64,000 nucleotides of DNA from Prosopocoilus inquinatus (taxonomy: Eukaryota; Arthropoda; Insecta; Coleoptera; Lucanidae). The stretch covers positions 124,001 through 188,000 of the forward strand of contig JAYKNF010000043.1 of assembly GCA_036172665.1 (NCBI GenBank), given 5' to 3'. Under the pieces are notes generated by a model, which made no database searches, had not been told where the DNA came from, and saw nothing but the letters and a program-made list of their open reading frames with translations. Positions 12,526-24,962 of the stretch are shown in pieces; within the stretch, counting starts at the first letter, position 1; every line of letters begins with the position of its first letter. The translations under genes and the position numbers were made by a program.

Positions 12526-13768
12526 TATGGACTCCAGTAACTCTGATGAGAGATACAAAGATTTCGGACGCAGCAGAAGCTGGATATAGTTTTGAACGAA
12601 ACAACACCTATTAGCGTTGTTCCTGTGATGTATCTAATCGATCCTTACTTATCTAACATGTTATTTGACGTTTGGATGGACTCCAGTAAGTCTGATGAGA
12701 GATACAAAGATTTCGGACGCAGCAGAAGCTGGATATAGTTTTGAACGAAACAACACCTATTAGCGTTGTTCCTGTGATGTATCTAATCGATCCTTACTTA
12801 TCTAACATGTTATTTGACGTTTGGATGGACTCCAGTAAGTCTGATGTGAGATACAATGTTTTGGGACGCAGCAGGAGCTGGAAATAGTTTTAAACGAAAC
12901 AACACGTATTAGCGTTGTTCCTGTGCTGTATCTAATCGATCCTTACTTATCTATCATGTTATTTGACGTTTCGATGGGCTCCAGTAACTCTGATGTGAGA
13001 TACGAAGTTTTCGGACGCAGCAGAAGCTGGAAATAGTTTTAAACGATACAACACGTATTAGCGTTGTTCCTGTGATGTATCTAATCGATCCTTACTCATC
13101 TATCATGTTATTTGACGTTTGGACGGACTCCAGTAACTCTGATGAGATATTCAAAGTTCTCGGACGCAGTAGAAGCTGGAAATAGTTTTTAACGAAACAA
13201 CACGTATTAGCGTTGTTCCTGTGATGTATCTAAACGATCCTTACTTATCTAACATGTTATTTGACGTTTGGATGGACTCCAGTAAGTCTGATGTGAGATA
13301 CAAAGTTTTTGGACGCAGCAGGAGCTGGAAATAGTTTTAAACGAAACAACACGTATTAGCGTTGTTCCTGTGATGTATCTAAACGATCCTTACTCATCTA
13401 TCATGTTATTTGACGTTTGGACAGACTCCAGTAACTCTGATGTGAGATACAAAGTTCTCGGACGCAGCAGGAGCTGGAAATAGTTTTAAACGAAACAACA
13501 CGTATTAGCGTTGTTCCTGTGCTGTATCTAATCGATCCTTACTCATCTATAATGTTACTTGGCGTTTCGATGGACTCCAGTAGCTCTTATGTGAGATACG
13601 ACTTTTTCGGACGCAGCAGAAGCTGGAAATAGTTTTAAACGAAACAACACGCATTAGCGTTGTTCCTGTGATTTATCTAATCGATCCTTACTCATTTATC
13701 ATGTTATTTGGCGTTTCGATGGACTCCAGTAACTTTGATGTGAGATACGAAGTTCTCGGACGCAGCTG
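12526..13768. repeat. Monomers absent from the 17-20 kb copy (10-monomer difference)
   Basis: The flanks of this segment match 17,045-19,379 (46-monomer offset) and 19,133-20,226 (36-monomer offset), so the later copy lacks a net 1,490 bp, exactly 10 monomers. The exchange point lies where both alignments hold, 19,133-19,379. The segment contains two adjacent similar monomers with TGGATATAG (about 12,582 and 12,731). Confidence 0.7.
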
Positions 13769-14862
13769 AAGCTGGAAATAGTTTTAAACGAAACAACACC
13801 CATTAGCGTTGTTCCTGTGATGTATCTAATCGATCCTTACTTATCTATCATGTTATTTGACGTTTGGATGGACTCCAGTAACCCTGACGTGAGATACGAA
13901 GTTCTCGGACGCAGCAGAAGCTGGAAATAGTTTTAAACGAAACAACACGTATTAGCGTTGTTCCTGTGATGTATCTAATCGATCCTTACTCATCTATCAT
14001 GTTATTTGACGTTTGGACTGACTCCAGTAACTCTGATGTGAGATACAAAGTTCTCGGACGCAGCAGAAGCTGGAAATAATTTTGAACGTAACAACACGTG
14101 TTACCGTTGTTCCTGTGATGTATCTAAACGATCCTTACTTATCTAACATGTTATTTAACGTTTGGATGGGCTCCAGTAAGTCTGATGTGAGATACAAAGT
14201 TTTTGGACGCAGCAGGAGCTGGAAATAGTTTTAAACGAAACAACACATATTAGCGTTGTTCCTGTGCTGTATCTAATCGATCCTTACTTATCTATCATGT
14301 TATTTGACGTTTCGATGGACTCCAGTAACTCTGATATGAGATACGTCGTTTTCGGACGCAGCAGAAGCTGGAAATAGTTTTAAACGAAACAACACGTATT
14401 AGCGTTGTTCCTGTGATGTATCTAAACGATCCTTACTTATCTAACATGTTATTTGACGTTTGGATGGACTCCAGTAAGTCTGATGTGAGATACAAAGTTT
14501 TGGGACGCAGCAGGAGCTGGAAATAGTTTTAAACGAAACAACACGTATTAGCGTTGTTCCTGTGATGTATCTAATCGATCCTTTCTCATCTATCATGTTA
14601 TTTGACGTTTGGACGGACTCCAGTAACTCTGATGAGAGATACAAAGTTCTCGGACGCAGTAGAAGCTGGAAATAGTTTTGAACGAAACAACACCTATTAG
14701 CGTTGTTCCTGTGATGTATCTAAACGATCCTTACTTATCTAACATGTTATTTGACGTTTGGATGGACTCCAGTAAGTCTGATGTGAGATACAAAGTTTTG
14801 GGACGCAGCAGGAGCTGGAAATAGTTTTAAACGAAACAACACGTATTAGCGTTGTTCCTGTG
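13769..14862. repeat. Segment shared with 19,133-20,226 (36-monomer offset)
   Basis: Positions 13,769-14,862 match 19,133-20,226 at an offset of 5,364 bp (36 x 149). The match includes the divergent GATCCTTTCTCATC near 14,576 and GATGGGCTCC near 14,165. It ends at 14,863, where this copy reads GTGCTG and the other GTGATG. A short minus-strand open frame at 14,441-14,644 and its twin at 19,805-20,008 are by-products of this duplication, not genes. Confidence 0.75.
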
Positions 14863-15466
14863 CTGTATCTAATCGATCCTTACTTATCTATCATGTTACT
14901 TGACGTTTCGATGGACTCCAGTAACTCTGATGTGAGATACGAAGTTTTCGGACGCAGCAGAAGCTGGAAATAGTTTTAAACGATACAACACGTATTAGCG
15001 TTGTTCCTGTGATGTATCTAATCGATCCTTACTCATCTATCATGTTATTTGACGTTTGGACGGACTCCAGTAACTCTGATGAGATATTCAAAGTTCTCGG
15101 ACGCAGTAGAAGCTGGAAATAGTTTTTAACGAAACAACACGTATTAGCGTTGTTCCTGTGATGTATCTAAACGATCCTTACTTATCTAACATGTTATTTG
15201 ACGTTTGGATGGACTCCAGTAAGTCTGATGTGAGATACAAAGTTTTTGGACGCAGCAGGAGCTGGAAATAGTTTTAAACGAAACAACACGTATTAGCGTT
15301 GTTCCTGTGATGTATCTAAACGATCCTTACTCATCTATCATGTTATTTGACGTTTGGACAGACTCCAGTAACTCTGATGTGAGATACAAAGTTCTCGGAC
15401 GCAGCAGGAGCTGGAAATAGTTTTAGACGAAACAACACGTATTAGCGTTGTTCCTGTGCTGTATCT
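14694..15466. repeat. 7-monomer duplication, left copy
   Basis: Positions 14,694-15,466 match 15,737-16,509 at an offset of 1,043 bp (7 x 149). The marker is GTTACTTGACG at 14,895 and 15,938, together with GAGATATTC at 15,081 and 16,124. Just upstream, 14,175-14,562 matches 15,516-15,901 at 9 monomers instead, marked by CTGATATGAG at 14,331 and 15,672. Two monomers present on the left are therefore missing from the right copy. Confidence 0.75.
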
Positions 15467-15736
15467 AAACGATCCTTACTTATCTAACATGTTATTTGAC
15501 GTTTGGATGGACTCCAGTAAGTCTGATGTGAGATACAAAGTTTTTGGACGCAGCAGGAGCTGGAAATAGTTTTAAACGAAACAACACATATTAGCGTTGT
15601 TCCTGTGCTGTATCTAATCGATCCTTACTTATCTATCATGTTATTTGACGTTTCGATGGACTCCAGTAACTCTGATATGAGATACGACGTTTTCGGACGC
15701 AGCAGAAGCTGGAAATAGTTTTAAACGAAACAACAC

Positions 15737-16509
15737 GTATTAGCGTTGTTCCTGTGATGTATCTAAACGATCCTTACTTATCTAACATGTTATTTGACGT
15801 TTGGATGGACTCCAGTAAGTCTGATGTGAGATACAAAGTTTTGGGACGCAGCAGGAGCTGGAAATAGTTTTAAACGAAACAACACGTATTAGCGTTGTTC
15901 CTGTGCTGTATCTAATCGATCCTTACTTATCTATCATGTTACTTGACGTTTCGATGGACTCCAGTAACTCTGATGTGAGATACGAAGTTTTCGGACGCAG
16001 CAGAAGCTGGAAATAGTTTTAAACGATACAACACGTATTAGCGTTGTTCCTGTGATGTATCTAATCGATCCTTACTCATCTATCATGTTATTTGACGTTT
16101 GGACGGACTCCAGTAACTCTGATGAGATATTCAAAGTTCTCGGACGCAGTAGAAGCTGGAAATAGTTTTTAACGAAACAACACGTATTAGCGTTGTTCCT
16201 GTGATGTATCTAAACGATCCTTACTTATCTAACATGTTATTTGACGTTTGGATGGACTCCAGTAAGTCTGATGTGAGATACAAAGTTTTTGGACGCAGCA
16301 GGAGCTGGAAATAGTTTTAAACGAAACAACACGTATTAGCGTTGTTCCTGTGATGTATCTAAACGATCCTTACTCATCTATCATGTTATTTGACGTTTGG
16401 ACAGACTCCAGTAACTCTGATGTGAGATACAAAGTTCTCGGACGCAGCAGGAGCTGGAAATAGTTTTAGACGAAACAACACGTATTAGCGTTGTTCCTGT
16501 GCTGTATCT
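15737..16509. repeat. 7-monomer duplication, right copy
   Basis: Partner of 14,694-15,466. The match breaks at 15,467/16,510, where the left copy continues into TAAACGATCC and the right into TAACCGATCC. From there the right copy follows the order seen around 3,540 and 7,865 (TAACCGATCC, then CTCCGGTAGCTCTTATG), which suggests it keeps the older arrangement. Confidence 0.7.
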
Positions 16510-17044
16510 AACCGATCCTTACTCATCTATCATGTTACTTGGCGTTTCGATGGACTCCGGTAGCTCTTATGTGAGATACGACTTTTTCGGACGCAGCAGA
16601 AGCTGGAAATAGTTTTAAATGAAACAACACGCATTAGCGTTGTTCCTGTGATTTATCTAATCGATCCTTACTCATTTATCATGTTATTTGGCGTTTCGAT
16701 GGACTCCAGTAACTTTGATGTGAGATACGAAGTTCTCGGACGCAGCTGAAGCTGGAAATAGTTTCAAACGAAACAACAGGTATTAGCGTTGTTCCTGTGC
16801 TGTATCTAATCGATCCTTACTTATCTATCATGTTATTTGACGTTTCGATGGACTCCAGTAACTCTGATGTGAGATACGATGTTTTCGGACGCAGCAGAAG
16901 CTGGAAATAGTTTTAAACGAAACAACACGCATTAGCGATGTTCCTGTGATGTATCTAAACGATCCTTACTTATCTATCATGTTATTTGACGTTTCGATGG
17001 ACTCCAGTAACTCTGATTTGAGATACGACGTTCTCGGACGCAGG

Positions 17045-20000
17045 AGAAGCTGGAAATAATTTTGAACGAAACAACACGTATTAGCGTTGTTCCTGTGATG
17101 TATCTAAACGATCATTACTTATCTAACATGTTATTTAACGTTTGGATGGACTCCAGTAAGTCTGAAGTGAGATACAAAGTTTTTGGACGCAGCAGGAGCT
17201 GGAAATAGTTTTAAACGAAACAACACGTATTAGCGTTGTTCCTGTGCTGTATCTAATCGATCCTTACTTATCTATCATGTTATTTGACGTTTCGATGGAC
17301 TCCAGTAACTCTGATTTGAGATACGACGTTTTCGGACGCAGCAGAAGCTGGAAATAGTTTTAAACGAAACAACACGTATTAGCGTTGTTCCTGTGATGTA
17401 TCTAATCGATCCTTACTTATTTATCATGTTATTTGACGTTTGGATGGACTCCAGTAACCCTGACGTGAGATACGAAGTTCTCGGACGCAGCAGAAGCTGG
17501 AAATAGTTTTAAACGAAACAACACGTATTAGCGTTGTTCCTGTGATGTATCTAATCGATCATTACTCATCTATCATGTTATTTGACGTTTGGACGGACTC
17601 CAGTAACTCTGATGTGAGATACAAAGTTATCGGACGCAGCAGAAGCTGGAAATAGTTTTGAACGAAACAACACGTTTTAGCGTTGTTCCTGTGCTGTATC
17701 TAATCGATCCTTACTTATCTATCATGTTATTTGACGTTTGGATGAACTCCAGTAACTCTAATGTGAGATACGAAATTTTCGGACGCAGCAGAAGCTGGAA
17801 ATAGTTTTGAACGAAACAACACGTATTAGCGTCGTTCCTGTGATGTATCTAAACGATCCTTACTTATCTAACATGTTATTTGACGTTTGGATGGACTCCA
17901 GTAAGTCTGATGTGAGATACAAAGTTTTTTGACGCAGCAGGAGCTGGAAATAGTTTTAAACGAAACAACACGTATTAGCGTTGTTCCTGTGATGTATCTA
18001 AACGATCCTTACTCATCTATCATGTTATTTGACGTTTGGACGGACTCCAGTAACTCTGATGTGAGATACAAAGTTCTCGGACGCAGCAGAAGCTGGAAAT
18101 AATTTTGAACGAAACAACACCTATTAGCGTTGTTCCTGTGATGTATCTAAAGGATCCTTACTTATCTAACATGCTATTTGACGTTTGGATGGACTCCAGT
18201 AAGTCTGATGTGAGATACAAAGTTTTGGGACGCAGCAGGAGCTGGAAATAGTTTTAAACGAAACAACACGTATTAGCGTTGTTCCTGTGCTGTATCTAAT
18301 CGATCCTTACTTATCTATCATGTTATTTGACGTTTCGATGGACTCCAGTAACTCTGATGTGAGATACGAAGTTTTCGGACGCAGCAGAAGCTGAAAATAG
18401 TTTTAAACGATACAACACGTATTAGCGTTGTTCCTGTGATGTATCTAATCGATCCTTACTCATCTATCATGTTAATTGACGTTTGGACGGACTCCAGTAA
18501 CTCTGATGAGAGATTCAAAGTTCTCGGACGCAGTAGAAGCTGGAAATAGTTTTGAACGAAACAACACGTATTAGCGTTGTTCCTGTGATGTATCTAAACG
18601 ATCCTTACTTATCTAACATGTTATTTGACGTTTGGATGGACTCCAGTAAGTCTGATGTGAGATACAAAGTTTTTGGACGCAGCAGGAGCTGGAAATAGTT
18701 TTAAACGAAACAACAAGTATTAGCGTTGTTCCTGTGATGTATCTAAACGATCCTTACTCATCTATCATGTTATTTGACGTTTGGACAGACTCCAGTAACT
18801 CTGATGTGAGATACAAAGTTCTCGGACGCAGCAGGAGCTGGAAATAGTTTTAAACGAAACAGCACGCATTAGCGTTGTTCCTGTGCTGTATCTAATCGAT
18901 CCTTACTCATATATCATGTTATTTGGCGTTTCGATGGAGTCCAGTAGCTCTGATGTGAGATACGACGTTTTCGGACGCAGGAGAAGCTGGAAATAGTTTT
19001 AAACGAAACAACACGCATTAGCGTTGTTCCTGTGATGTATCTAATCGATCCTTACTTATCTATCATGTTATTTGACGTTTGGATGGACTCCAGTAAACCT
19101 GACGTGAGATACGATGTTCTCGGACGCAGCATAAGCTGGAAATAGTTTTAAACGAAACAACACCCATTAGCGTTGTTCCTGTGATGTATCTAATCGATCC
19201 TTACTTATCTATCATGTTATTTGACGTTTGGATGGACTCCAGTAACCCTGACGTGAGATACGAAGTTCTCGGACGCAGCAGAAGCTGGAAATAGTTTTAA
19301 ACGAAACAACACGTATTAGCGTTGTTCCTGTGATGTATCTAATCGATCCTTACTCATCTATCATGTTATTTGACGTTTGGACGGACTCCAGTAACTCTGA
19401 TGTGAGATACAAAGTTCTCGGACGCAGCAGAAGCTGGAAATAATTTTGAACGTAACAACACGTATTACCGTTGTTCCTGTGATGTATCTAAACGATCCTT
19501 ACTTATCTAACATGTTATTTAACGTTTGGATGGGCTCCAGTAAGTCTGATGTGAGATACAAAGTTTTTGGACGCAGCAGGAGCTGGAAATAGTTTTAAAC
19601 GAAACAACACATATTAGCGTTGTTCCTGTGCTGTATCTAATCGATCCTTACTTATCTATCATGTTATTTGACGTTTCGATGGACTCCAGTAACTCTGATA
19701 TGAGATACGACGTTTTCGGACGCAGCAGAAGCTGGAAATAGTTTTAAACGAAACAACACGTATTAGCGTTGTTCCTGTGATGTATCTAAACGATCCTTAC
19801 TTATCTAACATGTTATTTGACGTTTGGATGGACTCCAGTAAGTCTGATGTGAGATACAAAGTTTTGGGACGCAGCAGGAGCTGGAAATAGTTTTAAACGA
19901 AACAACACGTTTTAGCGTTGTTCCTGTGATGTATCTAATCGATCCTTTCTCATCTATCATGTTATTTGACGTTTGGACGGACTCCAGTAACTCTGATGAG

Positions 20001-20226
20001 AGATACAAAGTTCTCGGACGCAGTAGAAGCTGGAAATAGTTTTGAACGAAACAACACCTATTAGCGTTGTTCCTGTGATGTATCTAAACGATCCTTACTT
20101 ATCTAACATGTTATTTGACGTTTGGATGGACTCCAGTAAGTCTGATGTGAGATACAAAGTTTTGGGACGCAGCAGGAGCTGGAAATAGTTTTAAACGAAA
20201 CAACACGTATTAGCGTTGTTCCTGTG
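17045..20226. repeat. Composite copy of 10,191-14,862 lacking 10 monomers
   Basis: The left part (17,045-19,379) aligns with 10,191-12,525 and the right part (19,133-20,226) with 13,769-14,862. It reads as a copy of about 4.7 kb that lost, or never had, 1,490 bp. The left edge falls in the conserved AAGCTGGAAATA stretch of a hybrid monomer: CAGGAGAAGCTGG upstream joined to AATAATTTTGAACG downstream. Confidence 0.75.
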
Positions 20227-20399
20227 ATGTATCTAATCGATCCTTACTCATCTATCATATTATTTGACGTTTGGATGGACTCCAGTAACTCTGATGAGAG
20301 ATACAAAGATTTCGGACGCAGCAGAAACTGGAAATAGTTTTGAACGAAACAACACGCATTAGCGTTGTTCCTGTGTAGTATCTAATCGATCCTTACTCA

Positions 20400-20950
20400 T
20401 CTATCATGTTATTTGGCTTTTCGATGGACTCCAGTAACTCTGATGTGAGATACGAAGTTTTCGGACGCATCAGAAGCTGGAAATAGTTTTAAACGAAACA
20501 ACACGCATTAGCGATGTTCCTGTGATGTATCTAAACGATCCTTACTCATCTATCATGTTATTTGACGTTTGGACGGACTCCAGTAACTCTGATGAGAGAT
20601 ACAAAGTTCTCGGACGCAGTAGAAGCTGGAAATAGTTTTGACCGAAACAACACGCATTAGCGTTGTTCCTGTGATGTATCTAATCGATCCTTACTCATCT
20701 ATCATGTTATTTGACGTTTGGATGTACTCTAGGAACTCTGATGTGAGATACAAAGATATCGGACGCAGCAGAAGCTGGAAATAGTTTTGAACGAAACAAC
20801 ACCTATTAGCGTTGTTCCTGTGATGTATCTAAACGATCCTTACTTATCTAACATGTTATTTGACGTTTGGATGGACTCCAGTAAGTCTGATGTGAGATAC
20901 AAAGTTTTGGGACGCAGCAGGAGCTGGAAATAGTTTTAAACGAAACAACA
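20400..20950. repeat. Partial first copy of the 17-monomer unit
   Basis: About 3.7 monomers here match 22,933-23,483 at 2,533 bp. The rare GGCTTTTCG is at 20,415, 22,948 and 25,481, and the GGATGTACTCTAGG monomer follows in all three. The upstream neighbour differs (GTGTAG here), so only part of the unit is shared. Confidence 0.75.
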
Positions 20951-21898
20951 CGCATTAGCGTTGTTCCTGTGATGTATCTAATCGATCCTTACTCATCTAT
21001 CATGTTATTTGACGTTTGGATGGACTCCAGTGACTCTGATGAGAGATATAAAGATTTCGGACGCAGCAGAAGCTGGAAATAGTTTTGAACGAAACAACAC
21101 CTATTAGCGTTGTTCCTGTGATGTATCTAAACGATCCTTACTTATCTAACATGTTATTTGACGTTTGGATGGACTCCAGTAAGTCTGATGTGAGATACAA
21201 AGTTTTTGGACGCAGCAGGAGCTGGAAATAGTTTTAAACGAAACAACACGTATTAGCGTTGTTCCTGTGCTGTATCTAATCGATCCTAACTCATATATCA
21301 TGTTATTTGGCGTTTCGATGGACTCCAGTAGCTCTGATGTGAGATACGACGTTTTCGGAGGCAGCAGAAGCTGGAAATAGTTTTAAACGAAACAACACGC
21401 ATTAGCGTTGTTCCTGTGATGTATCTAATCGATCCTTACTCATCTATCATGTTATTTGACGTTTGGATGGACTCCAGTGACTCTGATGAGAGATATAAAG
21501 ATTTCGGACGCAGCAGAAGCTGGAAATAGTTTTGAACGAAACAACACCTATTAGCGTTGTTCCTGTGATGTATCTAAACGATCCTTACTTATCTAACATG
21601 TTATTTGACGTTTGGATGGACTCCAGTAAGTCTGATGTGAGATACAAAGTTTTTGGACGCAGCAGGAGCTGGAAATAGTTTTAAACGAAACAACACGTAT
21701 TAGCGTTGTTCCTGTGCTGTATCTAATCGATCCTAACTCATATATCATGTTATTTGGCGTTTCGATGGACTCCAGTAGCTCTGATGTGAGATACGACGTT
21801 TTCGGACGCAGCAGAAGCTGGAAATAGTTTTAAACGAAACAACACGCATTAGCGTTGTTCCTGTGATGTATCTAATCGATCCTTACTCATCTATCATG
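20925..21898. repeat. 3-monomer tandem duplication (447-bp period)
   Basis: Sequence from about 20,925 repeats at 447 bp (3 x 149) up to 21,898, about 2.2 periods. Both copies carry the rare CCAGTGACTCTGATGAG (TGACTCTGAT at 21,031 and 21,478), GAGATATAAAG and GATCCTAACTCATAT. One difference is CGGAGGCAGC at 21,357 against CGGACGCAGC. The end is marked by CATGCTATT at 21,895 replacing CATGTTATT. Confidence 0.85.
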
Positions 21899-22429
21899 CT
21901 ATTTGGCGTTTCGATGGACTCCAGTAACTTTGATGTGAGATACGAAGTTCTCGGACGCAGTTGAAGCTGGAAATAGTTTTAAACGAAACAACACGTATTA
22001 GCGTTGTTCCTGTGCTGTATCTAATCGATCCTTACTTATCTATCATGTTATTTGACGTTTGGATGGACTCCAGTAACTCTAATGTGAGATACGAAATTTT
22101 CGGACGCAGCAGAAGCTGGAAATAGTTTTAAACGAAACAACACCTATTAGCGATGTTCCTGTGATGTATCTAATCGATCCTTACTCATCTATCATGTTAT
22201 TTTACGTTTGGATGGACTCCAGTATCTCTGATGAGAGATACAAAGATTTCGGACGCAGCAGAAGCTGGAAATAGTTTTGAACGAAACAACACCTATTAGC
22301 GATGTTCCTGTGATGTATCTAATCGATCCTTACTCATCTATCATGTTATTTTACGTTTGGATGGACTTCAGTAACTCTGATGTGAGATACAATGTTTTTG
22401 GACGCAGCAGAAGCTGGAAATAGTTTTGA

Positions 22430-24962
22430 ACGAAACAACACGTATTAGCGTTGTTCCTGTGATGTATCTAATCGATCCTTACTCATCTATAATGTTATTT
22501 GGCGTTTCGATAGACTCCAGTAACTTTGATGTGAGATACGAAGTTCTCGGACGCAGCTGAAGCTGGAAATAATTTTAAATGAAACAACACGTATTAGCGT
22601 TGTTCCTGTGATGTATCTAATCGATCCTTACTCATCTATCATGTTATTTGGCGTTTCGATGGACTCCAGTAGCTCTGATGTGAGATACGACGTTTTCGGA
22701 CGCAGCAGAAGCTGGAAATAGTTTTAAACGAAACAACACGCATTAGCGTTGTTCCTGTGATGTATCTAATCGATCCTTACTTATCTAACATGTTATTTGA
22801 CGTTTGGATGGACTCCAGTAAGTCTGATGTGAGATACAAAGTTTTTGGACGCAGCAGGAGCTGGAAATAGTTTTAAACGAAACAACACGAATTAGCGTTG
22901 TTCCTGTGATGTATCTAAACGATCCTTACTTATCTATCATGTTATTTGGCTTTTCGATGGACTCCAGTAACTCTGATGTGAGATACGAAGTTTTCGGACG
23001 CATCAGAAGCTGGAAATAGTTTTAAACGAAACAACACGCATTAGCGATGTTCCTGTGATGTATCTAAACGATCCTTACTCATCTATCATGTTATTTGACG
23101 TTTGGACGGACTCCAGTAACTCTGATGAGAGATACAAAGTTCTCGGACGCAGTAGAAGCTGGAAATAGTTTTGACCGAAACAACACGCATTAGCGTTGTT
23201 CCTGTGATGTATCTAATCGATCCTTACTCATCTATCATGTTATTTGACGTTTGGATGTACTCTAGGAACTCTGATGTGAGATACAAAGATATCGGACGCA
23301 GCAGAAGCTGGAAATAGTTTTGAACGAAACAACACCTATTAGCGTTGTTCCTGTGATGTATCTAAACGATCCTTACTTATCTAACATGTTATTTGACGTT
23401 TGGATGGACTCCAGTAAGTCTGATGTGAGATACAAAGTTTTGGGACGCAGCAGGAGCTGGAAATAGTTTTAAACGAAACAACACGTATTAGCGTTGTTCC
23501 TGTGATGTATCTAATCGATCCTTACTCATCTATCATGTTATTTGACGTTTGGACGGACTCCAGTAACTCTGATGAGAGATTCAAATTTCTCGGACGCAGT
23601 AGAAGCTGGAAATAGTTTTGAACGAAACAACACGTATTAGCGTTGTTCCTGTGATGTATCTAAACGATCCTTACTTATCTAACATGTTATTTAACGTTTG
23701 GATGGACTCCAGTAAGTCTGATGTGTGATACAAAGTTTTTGGACGCAGCAGGAGCTGGAAATAGTTTTAAACGAAACAACACATATTAGCGTTGTTCCTG
23801 TGCTGTATCTAATCGATCCTTACTTATCTATCATGTTATTTGACGTTTGGACGGACTCCAGTAACTCTGATGAGAGATTCAAATTTCTCGGACGCAGTAG
23901 AAGCTGGAAATAGTTTTGAACGAAACAACACGTATTAGCGTTGTTCCTGTGATGTATCTAAACGATCCTTACTTATCTAACATGTTATTTAACGTTTGGA
24001 TGGACTCCAGTAAGTCTGATGTGAGATACAAAGTTTTTGGACGCAGCAGGAGCTGGAAATAGTTTTAAACGAAACAACACATATTAGCGTTGTTCCTGTG
24101 CTGTATCTAATCGATCCTTACTCATCTATCATGTTATTTGACGTTTGGACGGACTCCAGTAACTCTGATGAGAGATACAAAGTTCTCGGACGCAGTAGAA
24201 GCTGGAAATAGTTTTGACCGAAACAACACGCATTAGCGTTGTTCCTGTGATGTATCTAATCGATCCTTACTCATATATCATGTTATTTGACGTTTGGATG
24301 TACTCTAGGAACTCTGATGTGAGATACAAAGATATCGGACGCAGCAGAAGCTGGAAATAGTTTTGAACGAAACAACAACTATTAGCGTTGTTCCTGTGAT
24401 GTATCTAAACGATCCTTACTTATCTAACATGTTATTTGACGTTTGGATGGACTCCAGTAAGTCTGATGTGAGATACAAAGTTTTGGGACGCAGCAGGAGC
24501 TGGAAATAGTTTTAAACGAAACAACACGTATTAGCGTTGTTCCTGTGATGTATCTAATCGATCCTTACTCATCTATCATGTTATTTGACGTTTGGATGGG
24601 CTCCAGTAACTCTGATGAGAGATACAAAGATTTCGGACGCAGCAGAAGCTGGAAATAGTTTTGAACGAAACAACACCTATTAGCGTTGTTCCTGTGATGT
24701 ATCTAAACGATCCTTACTTATCTAACATGTTATTTGACGTTTGGATGGACACCAGTATCCCTGATGTGAGATACGAAGTTCTCGGACGCAGCAGAAGCTG
24801 GAAATAGTTTTAAACGAAACAACACGTATTAGCGTTGTTCCTGTGATGTATCTAATCGATCCTTACTCATCTATCATGTTATTTGACGTTTGGACGGACT
24901 CCAGTAACTCTGATGAGAGATTCAAAGTTCTCGGACGCAGTAGAAGCTGGAAATAGTTTTAA
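22430..24962. repeat. 17-monomer higher-order repeat B, copy 1
   Basis: This 2,533-bp unit (17 x 149) is repeated immediately at 24,963-27,495, and identity continues to 27,527. No difference was seen in the lines compared. Shared rare markers are CTATAATGTTATTTGG, GGCTTTTCG, GGATGTACTCTAGG, GATGTGTGATAC and CAACAACTATTAG. An accidental plus-strand open frame at 23,725-23,913 recurs at 26,258-26,446 because of this duplication. Confidence 0.9.

Larger units (their letters stand above)
1..13784. repeat. Left copy of 13.8-kb duplicated satellite block
   Basis: Positions 1-13,784 correspond base for base to 46,063-59,846 at a constant offset of 46,062 bp. Rare markers are shared: the TCG variant at 71-73, the double GTGTAG change at 258, 1,599 and 5,920, and the 149-bp insertion near 8,776. 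Of the few differences seen, 1,543 is A against C at 47,605, and 12,857 is T against A at 58,919. I did not compare every base, so this is a minimum set. The block may extend left beyond the window. It ends at 13,785, where this copy switches to a different monomer context. Confidence 0.9.

Noticed and set aside
14441..14644. 67-codon minus-strand open frame, with a twin at 19,805-20,008
   Set aside because: It lies wholly inside satellite monomers, crosses a monomer boundary where the frame shifts (149 is not a multiple of 3), and has no ribosome-binding or promoter context. It exists only because a few variant bases remove stops, and it recurs only because the segment was duplicated.
23725..23913. 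62-codon plus-strand open frame, with a twin at 26,258-26,446
   Set aside because: Accidental frame through tandem monomers; both occurrences are copies of the same 17-monomer unit. There is no domain and no composition unlike the array.
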